From positions 1 to 36,084 of IMG/VR virus record IMGVR_UViG_3300032053_000248: a stretch of DNA of 36,084 nt; one strand, 5' to 3'. Made by a program: the position numbers and the translations under genes. The first letter of the stretch is position 1, and each line of letters begins with the position of its first letter. The notes below the pieces were generated by a model, which was given only the letters and a program-made list of their open reading frames with translations, ran no database searches and was not told the DNA's origin. Of the stretch, positions 1 through 7,046 are shown in pieces. The stretch is from a virus.

Positions 1-1746
1 CAAGGTCAAACTGGTGCGGGTATACAAGGAATAACTGGAGTAACAGGTGTTACTGGTATCCAAGGTGTTACAGGATTGGGTACAACAGGAGTTACAGGTT
101 TACAAGGTCAGACCGGAGTTTCAAATGTAGCAGGGCCAACAGGTGCTACAGGTATACAAGGTACAACAGGAGCAGGCCCAACTGGTGCTACAGGCATCCA
201 AGGGCAGACAGGTATACAAGGTACAACAGGAGCAGGCCCAACTGGTGCTACAGGCATCCAAGGGCAGACAGGTATACAAGGTACAACAGGAGCAGGCCCA
301 ACTGGTGCTACAGGCATCCAAGGGCAGACAGGTATACAAGGACAAACAGGTGCAGGAATACAAGGTATAACAGGTGTCACCGGAAGAACTGGTGTACAAG
401 GTCTCACTGGTATGACAGGCGTAACAGGTATTCAAGGTCAGACCGGAGTTTCAAATGTAGCAGGGCCAACAGGTGCTACAGGTATTCAAGGTACAACAGG
501 AGCAGGCCCAACTGGTGCTACAGGCATCCAAGGGCAGACAGGTATACAAGGCTTAACAGGCGTAACAGGCTTAAAAGGTATAACTGGTGCTACTGGATTT
601 TCGCCAACCACTTCTCTTGAAGTACAAAATATGATTTCAGATGAGACTGGTTCAGGGGCATTAATGTTTGGGACATCTCCAACTATTACCACTTCTTTAA
701 ACATTACCGGAACTAAACCAGCCAACGTACCCACTACTCCGGGGACAGCAGCTACCGATTCTTTAGGAATTTCACTTGGCATTGGAGGAGATACAACAAT
801 AGCCACTACCGGAGGTGGAGGAATAGGTGCTAAAGTTAGTATAACTTCTGGAGCAGGAGGCTTAGCAAGTTCTGCAACAACATCTTCTACCGGAGGTAAT
901 GGTGGGGCACTTATACTAACATCAGGAACAGGAGGTGCGGCTTCCCAATCAGGTATTGATATTGGTGGAAATGGAGGCACATTCACTATTGCCGGAGGAG
1001 ACGGAGGAGCTGCAACTGTTGGCACATCAACTACAGGCGGTGATGGAGCACATGTAATTATAAAGGGTGGAGTAGGAGGTGCTGGAGCAACCACACCTGG
1101 GACAGCAGGAACAGTAAGATTGTATGCAGGAACAACAACTTCTGCGGTAACACTTAAGCTTCTTGCTGATGGAACAGGTATAGGTATAGGGCCAGCACTA
1201 TCAACCGTTGATGCTTTAGATATAAATTCTACTACTGGTGCAAGCATGACTTTACGCAGAGTAGATAATAGCATTAATGCTGGTGATATAATAGGAACTA
1301 TAAAGTGGTATGCAAAAGACTCAGATACAACTAGTATTATGAATCCTGCCTATATACAAGTTACTGCTCTTCAAACAATATCTGGAACTGATATTAATCC
1401 GGGAGTTATGACATTTTGGATACACGGAACAGAAGCAGGAGCTGTCAGTGATACTAATTGCCTACAATTAGCGGCAACAACTGTTGCCCAAATAGGATTT
1501 CTTGGGGCAACCCCTGTAGCGAGACCTTCAGTTATTACTCAAACATATTCAACAGCTGCAAGCACACTAACTCAGGCCACCATGACTGACCCGGCTACTT
1601 ATGGAGCAGGTGCAAACGGATATTCTACAGCCGGGCAAGCATCCGCCATTCATGCAGAAGTTATTGCATTGAAAGCCAACATGGTTGTGACCCAAAATGT
1701 TCTTAATCAAGTAATAGATAGTTTACAGGCTTATGGCTTATTATAA
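1..1746 (+). CDS. Collagen-like fibre protein, C-terminal part (5' end outside window)
   Basis: The frame is open from base 1 to the TAA at 1744-1746, so the gene starts upstream of the window. A TTG at 76 is only an internal codon. About 195 residues are Gly-X-Y triplets rich in GIQ, GVT and GAT, with Thr common at Y. These are followed by a glycine-rich region of about 200 residues and a C-terminal domain ending in a helical heptad-like segment ([14 protein letters not shown]). Phage collagen-like proteins form trimeric fibres, and the C-terminal domain probably nucleates the trimer. The triplet tract is broken at two SNV motifs (about 121 and 451), where Asn replaces the expected Gly, and at GAG steps. 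It may be the same gene as the one that runs off the right end of the window, which is in the same codon phase. Receptor binding or adhesion is inferred. Confidence 0.85.
   Translation, partial: QGQTGAGIQGITGVTGVTGIQGVTGLGTTGVTGLQGQTGVSNVAGPTGATGIQGTTGAGPTGATGIQGQTGIQGTTGAGPTGATGIQGQTGIQGTTGAGPTGATGIQGQTGIQGQTGAGIQGITGVTGRTGVQGLTGMTGVTGIQGQTGVSNVAGPTGATGIQGTTGAGPTGATGIQGQTGIQGLTGVTGLKGITGATGFSPTTSLEVQNMISDETGSGALMFGTSPTITTSLNITGTKPANVPTTPGTAATDSLGISLGIGGDTTIATTGGGGIGAKVSITSGAGGLASSATTSSTGGNGGALILTSGTGGAASQSGIDIGGNGGTFTIAGGDGGAATVGTSTTGGDGAHVIIKGGVGGAGATTPGTAGTVRLYAGTTTSAVTLKLLADGTGIGIGPALSTVDALDINSTTGASMTLRRVDNSINAGDIIGTIKWYAKDSDTTSIMNPAYIQVTALQTISGTDINPGVMTFWIHGTEAGAVSDTNCLQLAATTVAQIGFLGATPVARPSVITQTYSTAASTLTQATMTDPATYGAGANGYSTAGQASAIHAEVIALKANMVVTQNVLNQVIDSLQAYGLL
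103..551 (+). repeat. 119-bp direct repeat (103-221 and 433-551)
   Basis: The two copies are offset by 330 bases (110 codons) and differ at one base (156 versus 486). Each starts with the segment coding [14 protein letters not shown]. The spacing is a multiple of 3, so recombination between copies would delete 110 residues without a frameshift. Confidence 0.9.
161..340 (+). repeat. Three perfect 60-bp tandem repeats in the fibre gene
   Basis: Bases 161-220, 221-280 and 281-340 are identical. Each codes 20 residues beginning [13 protein letters not shown] fourth identical copy lies at 491-550. Because the unit is a multiple of 3, gain or loss of copies keeps the frame and only changes fibre length. 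Confidence 0.95.
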
Positions 1747-1786
1747 ATAAATGTTTATTTACTTATTGATTTGACTGCAAGCGATA

Positions 1787-1799
1787 ACCGCCTTGCGGT
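1787..1799 (+). terminator. Short hairpin after the fibre gene
   Basis: ACCGC (1787-1791) and GCGGT (1795-1799) form a 5-bp stem with a CTT loop, followed by TATTTATTTAT. The stem is short and the T-tract is broken, so it is at best a weak terminator. It is the only structure seen in the 112-base gap before the next gene. Confidence 0.3.
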
Positions 1800-1858
1800 A
1801 TTTATTTATCTTGGAGGCGTTCCCCATAAAAATACATAGTTAAAAAAGGAGAAATATT

Positions 1859-2848
1859 ATGGCTTTAACTGAATTACAAGTAACACAATTGAACAACATG
1901 AACGTGGCTGCACAGAGAGCGCAGCTAGGCACAATCTTGGGTATCCTTGGCGGGGTTGGTAATGTTTATTACCTAGACCCAACTAATGGATTGGATACCA
2001 ATACTGGTACAGCACCCGGAAGTGCTGTAAAGACATTCTTGGTTGCAGAAGCTCTGCTTACAGCCAACCAGAATGATGTACTTGTTTACATGGCTGGAAC
2101 AAGCTCTTTCAACTTGGCAGCAGCTTTTGATTGGGATAAGAGTTACACTCACTTCGTAGGCGCTTGCGCTCCTACCCGCATTGAACAACGTGCTCGTATC
2201 TTCCAGCTTTCCACTTTGACAGGTGCATCTCCATTACTTACAATCTCAGCTTCTAGCTCTATCTTCAAAGATTTCTATATCTTCCAAGGTGTTAATGACG
2301 CTACATCTCTTATTAATGTAAGAGTAACTGGCTCTCGTAACTACTTTGAGAATGTACACTTTGCTGGTGCTGGTCATACTGCTCAGGCAGTTGATGGTGG
2401 CGCAAGCTTGAACATTAATGGTGGTGCTGCCAACACTTTCTACAAATGCACAATCGGTACTGATACTGCTGTTGCAGCTACAGGCGTTTCCGCATTAACC
2501 TTTGGGCCAGCTATTGACGCTGCTCATAACTATTTTGACCACTGCACCTTCCGTGTATGGGCAAATAGCACTGGTGTTAACTTTGTTGAGACAACCATTA
2601 CTGGTATTAACTTTGACAACACTTTTGAAGACTGCATTTTCATTAACAGAAAAGCAGCAGGTGGAGTTCAAGCATTGGCTTCTGCCTTCGTTATTCCCGG
2701 TTCTACTACTGGTTATTTGCTTTTGAAAGATTGTATGTTCAGAAATGCAACCACACTTGACCTTAATAAGACTGGTTGCTTGCTTGGCAACATGAATGCT
2801 GTAACAGGTGCAGATTTGTCTGGTGTTGCAGTAGCTTTACACGCATAA
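1859..2848 (+). CDS. Putative beta-helix structural protein
   Basis: 329 residues, with ATG at 1859 preceded by AAAAAAGGAG. After a short helical start (residues 1-30), the sequence begins YYLDPTNGLDTNTGTAPGSA, an entry often seen in right-handed parallel beta-helix proteins. It continues with repeated short strands rich in Asn, Phe, Ile and Thr (for example NYFENVHF, NTFYKCTIG, NYFDHCTF and NTFEDCIF). These look like successive coils of a pectate-lyase-like solenoid. Unlike neighbouring genes, it uses CGT/CGC and TTC/TAC codons freely, as the major capsid gene does, so an abundant virion protein is likely. It sits directly after the collagen-like fibre gene, which suits a fibre or decoration role. 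No catalytic residues were recognised and the exact function is unknown. Confidence 0.6.
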   Translation: MALTELQVTQLNNMNVAAQRAQLGTILGILGGVGNVYYLDPTNGLDTNTGTAPGSAVKTFLVAEALLTANQNDVLVYMAGTSSFNLAAAFDWDKSYTHFVGACAPTRIEQRARIFQLSTLTGASPLLTISASSSIFKDFYIFQGVNDATSLINVRVTGSRNYFENVHFAGAGHTAQAVDGGASLNINGGAANTFYKCTIGTDTAVAATGVSALTFGPAIDAAHNYFDHCTFRVWANSTGVNFVETTITGINFDNTFEDCIFINRKAAGGVQALASAFVIPGSTTGYLLLKDCMFRNATTLDLNKTGCLLGNMNAVTGADLSGVAVALHA

Positions 2849-2855
2849 TTAATTT

Positions 2856-2885
2856 TACAAGCCCCTTGAAATATAGGGGCTTGTA
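2856..2885 (+). terminator. 11-bp inverted repeat after the beta-helix gene
   Basis: TACAAGCCCCT (2856-2866) and AGGGGCTTGTA (2875-2885) are perfectly complementary around an 8-base loop, 8 bases after the stop codon. There is no long T-run (AATACAACAAAAA follows), so it may protect the mRNA 3' end or act as an attenuator more than as a classic intrinsic terminator. Confidence 0.6.
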
Positions 2886-2905
2886 ATACAACAAAAAGGA
2901 GGTCT

Positions 2906-3307
2906 ATGGACGAAAAAGTAGAACCTTGCAGCACCAAAAAAGAAACAATAAGTATGAGAGATTATGTTGACCTTAGATTTAATGAGTCTCAACGTGCCAT
3001 AGACAAAGCGGAAAAAAATATTTGTATACGGATGGACGCAATGAACGAATGGAGACAAGCAATGACCGATAGGGAAGCTAAATATTTAACAAGAGAGGAA
3101 TACCGTCTCTCCCATGAAGCGTTGGATGGTCGTCTAAATAGTGTTAAAGAGTTATCTGCAAAAAGCATAACTAAAGATGAATTAGCTTTAACCCAAAAGA
3201 ACATTGAGACAAGCGGAAAGGATAGAACAGCATTAGCCTTTGCTATTGTTGCGTCCGTAGTTTCGTTAATTAGCCTCATAATTAATATTGCTGTAAAAGC
3301 GATATAG
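2906..3307 (+). CDS. XhlA-like coiled-coil protein with C-terminal membrane segment
   Basis: 133 residues, with ATG at 2906 just after AAAAAGGAGG. Residues 15-108 are charged and helical, including RLDYxxxRF-like and MNEWRQAMTDREAKYLTREEY segments. A MNEFR...FITRDE-type pattern is common in small phage proteins encoded near lysis genes. Residues 112-131 form a single hydrophobic helix (AFAIVASVVSLISLIINIAV). This architecture, a cytoplasmic coiled coil plus a C-terminal anchor, matches the XhlA/hemolysin group of phage accessory lysis proteins. The next genes are a small helical protein and a cysteine peptidase, so a lysis module is plausible. The role is inferred from architecture and position only. 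Confidence 0.55.
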   Translation: MDEKVEPCSTKKETISMRDYVDLRFNESQRAIDKAEKNICIRMDAMNEWRQAMTDREAKYLTREEYRLSHEALDGRLNSVKELSAKSITKDELALTQKNIETSGKDRTALAFAIVASVVSLISLIINIAVKAI

Positions 3308-3371
3308 GTTGAATATACAAACCCTGTATCGAAATATTATTGTGGGGACTTGTCATATAAGAAAGGATAAA

Positions 3372-3584
3372 ATGGTTACTCGTGAATGGTTGTTAGAACA
3401 AACTAAAAAATATAAAGCGCAAAGAGATAGCGCTATTGCTACAGCAAACGCTAACGTGGGAGCATTAGAGGCTATTGAACTTGCTTTATCTGAATTAGAC
3501 AAAAAAGAAGAAGAAGAAAATATAAAAGTGCCTATAAAAACTCGGCAAAACTCCGTTGTTGGACGAGACGTTGCTGCTGGATAA
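3372..3584 (+). CDS. Small helical phage protein, unknown function
   Basis: 70 residues if started at ATG 3372, which has AGAAAGGAT upstream. The longer reading from TTG 3309 has no ribosome binding site and begins only 2 bases after the previous stop, so it is not preferred. The sequence MVTREWLLEQ followed by KAQRDSAIATANANVGALEAIELALSEL predicts one long amphipathic helix, then a charged tail (KKEEEEN) and a basic end. Short proteins starting with VTREW and carrying an Ala/Gln-rich helix occur in many tailed phages next to lysis or tail-fibre genes, but their role is unknown. It lies between the XhlA-like gene and the cysteine peptidase and is probably co-transcribed with both. Confidence 0.55.
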   Translation: MVTREWLLEQTKKYKAQRDSAIATANANVGALEAIELALSELDKKEEEENIKVPIKTRQNSVVGRDVAAG

Positions 3585-3593
3585 GGAGATAAT

Positions 3594-4289
3594 ATGGAAT
3601 TTTCTTTAGGACGCTTTCCTTCCGTTTTTGATGCTAGAGATTATAATCTGGTAACTTTTATGCCAAAAGGTATTTTAAAATTAAGTGCTGTAACAGAAAA
3701 GAATTGGGAATTCCCATCATCTCCTTTAAATCAAGAAACCACAAATCATTGTGTAGGGTTTAGCATGGCTGATTTTGGTATTAATTTGCCGATTCAAGAC
3801 CTTTATAACAATGATATAGGTCATAAGTTTTACTACATGTGCAAAGAGATAGATGGAGACCCCGCCAACGAAGAAGGTTCTAATATTCGTTCCGCAGCCA
3901 AAGTTTTAAAGCAGGTGGGTAGAATAGAGGCTTATGCGTTTGCGCCTAATATAGAAGCCATAAAGTGGTGGATACTTAATCGCAGTCCCATGATTGTGGG
4001 AACTATTTGGACAGAAGGGATGTTTACCTCTAATTCTGATAATATTATAGAAATTGCCGGAAAGGTTGCTGGAGGACATGCTTATCTTATTAATGAGTGG
4101 ACAAAAGGCAATTATTTAGGTATTCAAAATTCGTGGGGATATAACTGGGGAATTAACGGAAAAGCATATATTTCTGCTGTTAACTTTGAGAAGATATTTA
4201 AGTATAACGGCGAAGCGATTGCAGCGGTGGAACTTCCGCTTGTTGCAAGTGAAAGTAAGAAATCTTGCTTATTCCCTTTCTTTAAATAA
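3594..4289 (+). CDS. Papain-like (C1 family) cysteine peptidase
   Basis: 231 residues, ATG 3594 with AAGGAGAT upstream. The papain-fold active site is readable: Gln47 (oxyanion hole) and Cys53 in NQETTNHCVGFSMA, His162 in AGGHAYLIN, and Asn179 in QNSWGYNWG. The order Q-C-H-N and the final NSWG..WG block are diagnostic for family C1A. There is no signal peptide and no long propeptide: about 45 residues precede the active-site Gln. The length matches a bare catalytic domain plus a short tail. It closes the small-gene cluster after the XhlA-like protein, so it may serve as the lysin, for example by cutting a proteinaceous cell-wall layer or peptide cross-links, or as a virion-associated protease. 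No wall-binding domain is visible. The family is clear but the target is not. Confidence 0.85.
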   Translation: MEFSLGRFPSVFDARDYNLVTFMPKGILKLSAVTEKNWEFPSSPLNQETTNHCVGFSMADFGINLPIQDLYNNDIGHKFYYMCKEIDGDPANEEGSNIRSAAKVLKQVGRIEAYAFAPNIEAIKWWILNRSPMIVGTIWTEGMFTSNSDNIIEIAGKVAGGHAYLINEWTKGNYLGIQNSWGYNWGINGKAYISAVNFEKIFKYNGEAIAAVELPLVASESKKSCLFPFFK

Positions 4290-4295
4290 ATAGTC

Positions 4296-4335
4296 GGTCT
4301 ACTGGTGTTAAGGGCGGTTCGATTCCATCCAGACC
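4296..4335 (+). other. Structured intergenic element with a tRNA T-arm-like loop
   Basis: GGTCT (4296-4300) pairs with AGACC (4331-4335). Allowing a 2-base bulge, the stem extends through TGG/CCA to about 8 bp. Inside is GGCGGTTCGATTCC, which matches the T-arm consensus GG-TTCGATT-CC. No D-arm or anticodon arm is present upstream, since the peptidase gene ends at 4289, so this is not a working tRNA. It could be a tRNA fragment or an unrelated structured site ahead of the packaging genes. Confidence 0.4.
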
Positions 4336-4356
4336 ATATAAAACTGGAATTTTATG

Positions 4357-4383
4357 CGGACATTTACTCGGGCATTTTGTCCG
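4357..4383 (+). other. 6-bp inverted repeat upstream of the terminase genes
   Basis: CGGACA (4357-4362) and TGTCCG (4378-4383) are perfect inverted repeats separated by 15 bases. No T-run follows. It sits 32 bases before the small terminase start, where a regulatory or terminase-recognition site would be plausible. That role is inference. Confidence 0.35.
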
Positions 4384-4414
4384 GTAATACTTTATCATAT
4401 GGAGGATAAATAAC

Positions 4415-5422
4415 ATGGGAGTTAAAAAAGCACCCGAAGCTATAACTACAAAAACGGGTGAGACAGTAACGTTAAATTACTGTAGGAAGTGTATGCAGAA
4501 TCTTCCAGCGAAAGAGTTCTACGAATGTACGGATGCTGGCTTTGTAGATGCTAACGGTTTGCAAAGCGTATGCAAATCATGTGTTCAGGAAATTTATGAA
4601 TATTTCTATACAGAAACAAAAAGTATAGAAAAAGCGATACATAAAACATGTGTTAGTTTGAATATGAAATATTCGAATGAATGTGCTTCCGCTACCAAGT
4701 CCCACATTGAAACACTGTTAGAAGGAGGTAAGAAGGTAAACACGGTGATGGGCATTTTTAAATCAAAACTTATAGCCACTAACCCCTCAATGAATAAGAG
4801 TGCAATAATTGATTTGACTTATTCTGATATGGGGGCAATATACACATCCCAACCGCTTAATATAAAAGAAATTAAGATACCAGACGAAGTTATTGTTTTT
4901 TGGGGAGATGATTTGACTAGAGATGATATTCAATATTTGGAAATGGAATATACAAGCTTTAAAGGCACACATAAAGCAGACACTTATGCGGAAATAACTT
5001 TGTTTAAACGAGTTTGTTATACTCTACTAGACATTAAGCACGCAAGACTTGCTGGCGATGACACAAATAAACTTGTAAAAGAGCTGCAAGACTTGATGAA
5101 AAATTTGGCTATATCCCCAAATGCCATTAATGCGTCTGGAACAGATAAAGGATTAGATACTTTTGGACTTTGGATACAAGACATTGAGAAGCAAGAACCT
5201 GCTCAATGGCTGAAGACTGACCCACGAGGCGATATGTACAGAGACGCAGGAAACGTGGAAGAATATTTTCAAAAATATATTGTTAGACCTCTAAAGAATT
5301 TCATTACCGGAAGTAAAGATTTTAATATTGATGAATCTTCAGGAGACGATGATGACGATATGTTTCTAGACGATGTCGTTGATTATAAAAATATAGATGA
5401 TGGTGAAGTAGGAGAAGTATGA
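4415..5422 (+). CDS. Putative terminase small subunit with N-terminal zinc finger
   Basis: 335 residues, ATG 4415 with ATGGAGGAT upstream. The N-terminal domain has a four-cysteine zinc site, C23-x2-C26 and C53-x2-C56 (CRKC, CKSC), around FYE and DANGLQS. Such Cys4 modules occur in small phage DNA-binding proteins encoded just before large terminases. The middle is mainly helical. The C-terminus is very acidic (ESSGDDDDDMFLDDVVDY), which could contact the large subunit. The gene overlaps the large terminase by ATGA (5419-5422), showing translational coupling, and position is the main reason for the call. Small terminases bind packaging sites on phage DNA and load the large subunit. Sequence similarity alone would not settle it. 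Confidence 0.6.
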   Translation: MGVKKAPEAITTKTGETVTLNYCRKCMQNLPAKEFYECTDAGFVDANGLQSVCKSCVQEIYEYFYTETKSIEKAIHKTCVSLNMKYSNECASATKSHIETLLEGGKKVNTVMGIFKSKLIATNPSMNKSAIIDLTYSDMGAIYTSQPLNIKEIKIPDEVIVFWGDDLTRDDIQYLEMEYTSFKGTHKADTYAEITLFKRVCYTLLDIKHARLAGDDTNKLVKELQDLMKNLAISPNAINASGTDKGLDTFGLWIQDIEKQEPAQWLKTDPRGDMYRDAGNVEEYFQKYIVRPLKNFITGSKDFNIDESSGDDDDDMFLDDVVDYKNIDDGEVGEV

Positions 5423-5934
5423 ACAAAAAATCATTATCTCCCCCTCTTAGGAACATGAAATATTACACAAGGATGAATGACCCTGTTAAAATGCTTACAG
5501 ACAAAGAAATGACTGAGGCAAAGAAAAGTCGCATTAAGAGTTGGGTAACTTTTTATAGGTCTAACCCTTCTTTTTTTATAGAACACTATATGGGGGTAAA
5601 ACTTTATCCATATCAAAGATTTTGGGTAAACTTAATGTCTAGGTCTACAGAATTTGTGGGCATTGCTTCACGTGCTAGTGCGAAAAGTTGGATTGTAGGC
5701 GTATACACTATAGCAAGGTGTATATTATACCCCGGTACTATTGTTGCTTTAGCTTCTTCTACAAAAGCCCAAGCAGGATTAATCATTGCAGAAAAATGTG
5801 CTGCTCTTAGGGATGAACACCCAAACATAGCCAGAGAAACATTAAGTATAACAACCAATCAAAATAAATGGGAACATCTTTTTAAAAACGGCTCTAGAAT
5901 AAATGTGGTTGTATCTGGTGAAGGCGGTAGAGGT
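5419..5934 (+). CDS. terL: Terminase large subunit, exon 1 (ATPase N-terminal half)
   Basis: 172 codons from ATG 5419, which overlaps the previous stop as ATGA. The exon holds the Walker A-like motif SRASAKS (residues 84-90) after the adenine-binding region YPYQRFWVN, and runs to SGEGGRG. The frame meets TAA at 5935-5937, the first bases of the intron. Joining codon 172 (GGT, 5932-5934) to CAC at 7047 restores GGRG-HRSNITVLEE, the usual run into the Walker B motif. The spliced protein is 604 residues, normal for the family. Large terminase drives DNA into the prohead and cuts the concatemer. Without splicing, only an inactive ATPase fragment would be made. Confidence 0.9.
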
Positions 5935-7046
5935 TAAAATAATAAATATTTGTAGCAATAAAATTTTATATAAATAAATCCAAAAGGAGGAACATATAAA
6001 ATGTTTACAACAGGAAAAGAATGGACGGAAGAAGATATAAAGTTTCTAAAAGATAATTACACAACCATGACAACTCGTGAGTTAGCAAATTCTCTTGATA
6101 GAACTTATTCTTCTGTAGAAAATAAGAGAGGAAGATTGGGTTTAAAAGAGGAAAGAAAATATAATTTCAATTTTGATTTTTTCAAAAACCCTTTAAATGA
6201 GCATTCCGCATATTGGCTTGGCTTTATCGGCGCTGATGGTTATGTTTCAGATGATGGTAAAAGTCTGGGAATTACATTGAAAAGTGATGACTACGAACAC
6301 TTGAAAAAACTTAATAAAACATTAAAAGGAAACGTTCCGGTGGTTTTCAGAGAAAGAGCCCCAACCATTATATCAGGAAGAGAAACAGGGGTTAGAAAGC
6401 AATGCTCAATTCGATTTTATAGCAAAGAGATGGTGAGAGACCTGTCTTCTTACGGAATAGTTCCAAGAAAATCTTTAATCATTGAATTTCCGCCCATTGA
6501 AGACAATTATTTACTCTGGTGCTATATACGTGGATATTTTGATGGAGACGGTTCTTTACATTACGATAAGAGAAGTAACCAATTAAGGGCAAAAATAACA
6601 TCGGGCTCTTACTCCTTTATAAAATCTTTTTCCGAATATCTAAAAAATTTTGATATAAAAACATACATTACAACTAATAAAATGGATTGTGGAATAACAG
6701 GGAAAGAATGTACTAGATTGTTTTTATCAAAGATTTATGACAATGCCGGCGTTTATTTAAATAGAAAATTCAAGAAGTATAAAAAATACAAATATTTATT
6801 TGGCTTCAGCGAGTAGCAATGCTCGTTTAAAATGGCGCAAAAAACGGGAACGTTGAGACACAAACCCGAGTGGAAGGTTATAATTAAAAACATAACCACA
6901 CGCAACGCATAGAAAATGAACCCTTGAAAAAGGAATATAATTTTTCCAAGAGTGCGCCTACCCCAAGTGGGTAAAAAGATATGCTGAACTTAAGAGAAAA
7001 AAATCTTAAGAATGCGAGAATAAAAAGTCTTGCAGATAACATAATG
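5935..7046 (+). ncRNA. Group I intron interrupting terL
   Basis: 1112 bases. The core after the endonuclease gene folds in group I order. P1 is exon GAGGT (5930-5934) with guide GCTTC (6803-6807), closed by the expected U-G pair. P2 is CGAGTA-GCAA-TGCTCG (6810-6825), capped by a GNRA loop. P3 is near GTTTA (6825-6829) with TGAAC (6917-6921). A CGGG/CCCG helix (6845-6848, 6865-6868) lies in the P4-P5 region. A P6-region hairpin is GGTTAT/ATAACC (6876-6881, 6892-6897). P7 is GCATA (6907-6911) with TATGC (6980-6984). P8 is TACCC/GGGTA (6959-6973). P9 is CTTAAGA/TCTTAAG (6989-6995, 7004-7010). The AAAAGATATGC run matches the conserved S/P7 element AAGATATAGTC. Exon 1 ends in T and the intron ends in G (7046), as group I splicing needs. 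The boundary gives an uninterrupted TerL motif. Pairings are hand-made; P3 to P5 are the least certain. Confidence 0.88.
6001..6816 (+). CDS. LAGLIDADG homing endonuclease (intron-encoded)
   Basis: 271 residues, ATG 6001 with AAAAGGAGG ten bases upstream. Residues 7-50 resemble a Myb/SANT-like helix-turn-helix (EWTEEDIKFLKDNY ... SSVENKRGRLGL), a common extra DNA-binding unit on phage homing enzymes. Two LAGLIDADG motifs follow: YWLGFIGADG (71-80) and YIRGYFDGDG (175-184). Each keeps the acidic catalytic residue (Asp79; Asp181/Asp183), so a single chain can make both halves of the active site and cut an intronless terL allele. The stop codon TAG (6814-6816) and last codons overlap the intron guide sequence and P2 helix, so the coding end and ribozyme share bases. 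The gene is intact and looks functional. Confidence 0.92.
   Translation: MFTTGKEWTEEDIKFLKDNYTTMTTRELANSLDRTYSSVENKRGRLGLKEERKYNFNFDFFKNPLNEHSAYWLGFIGADGYVSDDGKSLGITLKSDDYEHLKKLNKTLKGNVPVVFRERAPTIISGRETGVRKQCSIRFYSKEMVRDLSSYGIVPRKSLIIEFPPIEDNYLLWCYIRGYFDGDGSLHYDKRSNQLRAKITSGSYSFIKSFSEYLKNFDIKTYITTNKMDCGITGKECTRLFLSKIYDNAGVYLNRKFKKYKKYKYLFGFSE

Noticed and set aside
161-340. CRISPR array
   Set aside because: The 60-bp units are contiguous, have no unique spacers and translate in frame as collagen triplets.
108-435. Minus-strand open frames across the collagen repeats, such as 108-407 and 121-435
   Set aside because: They arise from the repetitive Gly-X-Thr coding on the + strand and give Pro/Cys-rich low-complexity proteins with no ribosome binding site.
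3309-3371. TTG start at 3309 for the small helical protein
   Set aside because: It lacks a ribosome binding site. ATG 3372 has AGAAAGGAT upstream and gives a more typical protein start.
4260-4340. Complete tRNA gene
   Set aside because: Only a T-arm-like loop and a short stem can be made. The D-arm and anticodon arm are absent and the 7-bp acceptor is out of register by one base.
4363-4390. Promoter TTTACT - 16 bases - TAATAC before the small terminase gene
   Set aside because: The -35 matches 4 of 6 and the -10 only 3 of 6 consensus bases, and the stretch overlaps the inverted repeat.
5935-7046. Group II intron
   Set aside because: There is no GTGYG start, no domain V hairpin and no reverse transcriptase, while group I elements are in order.
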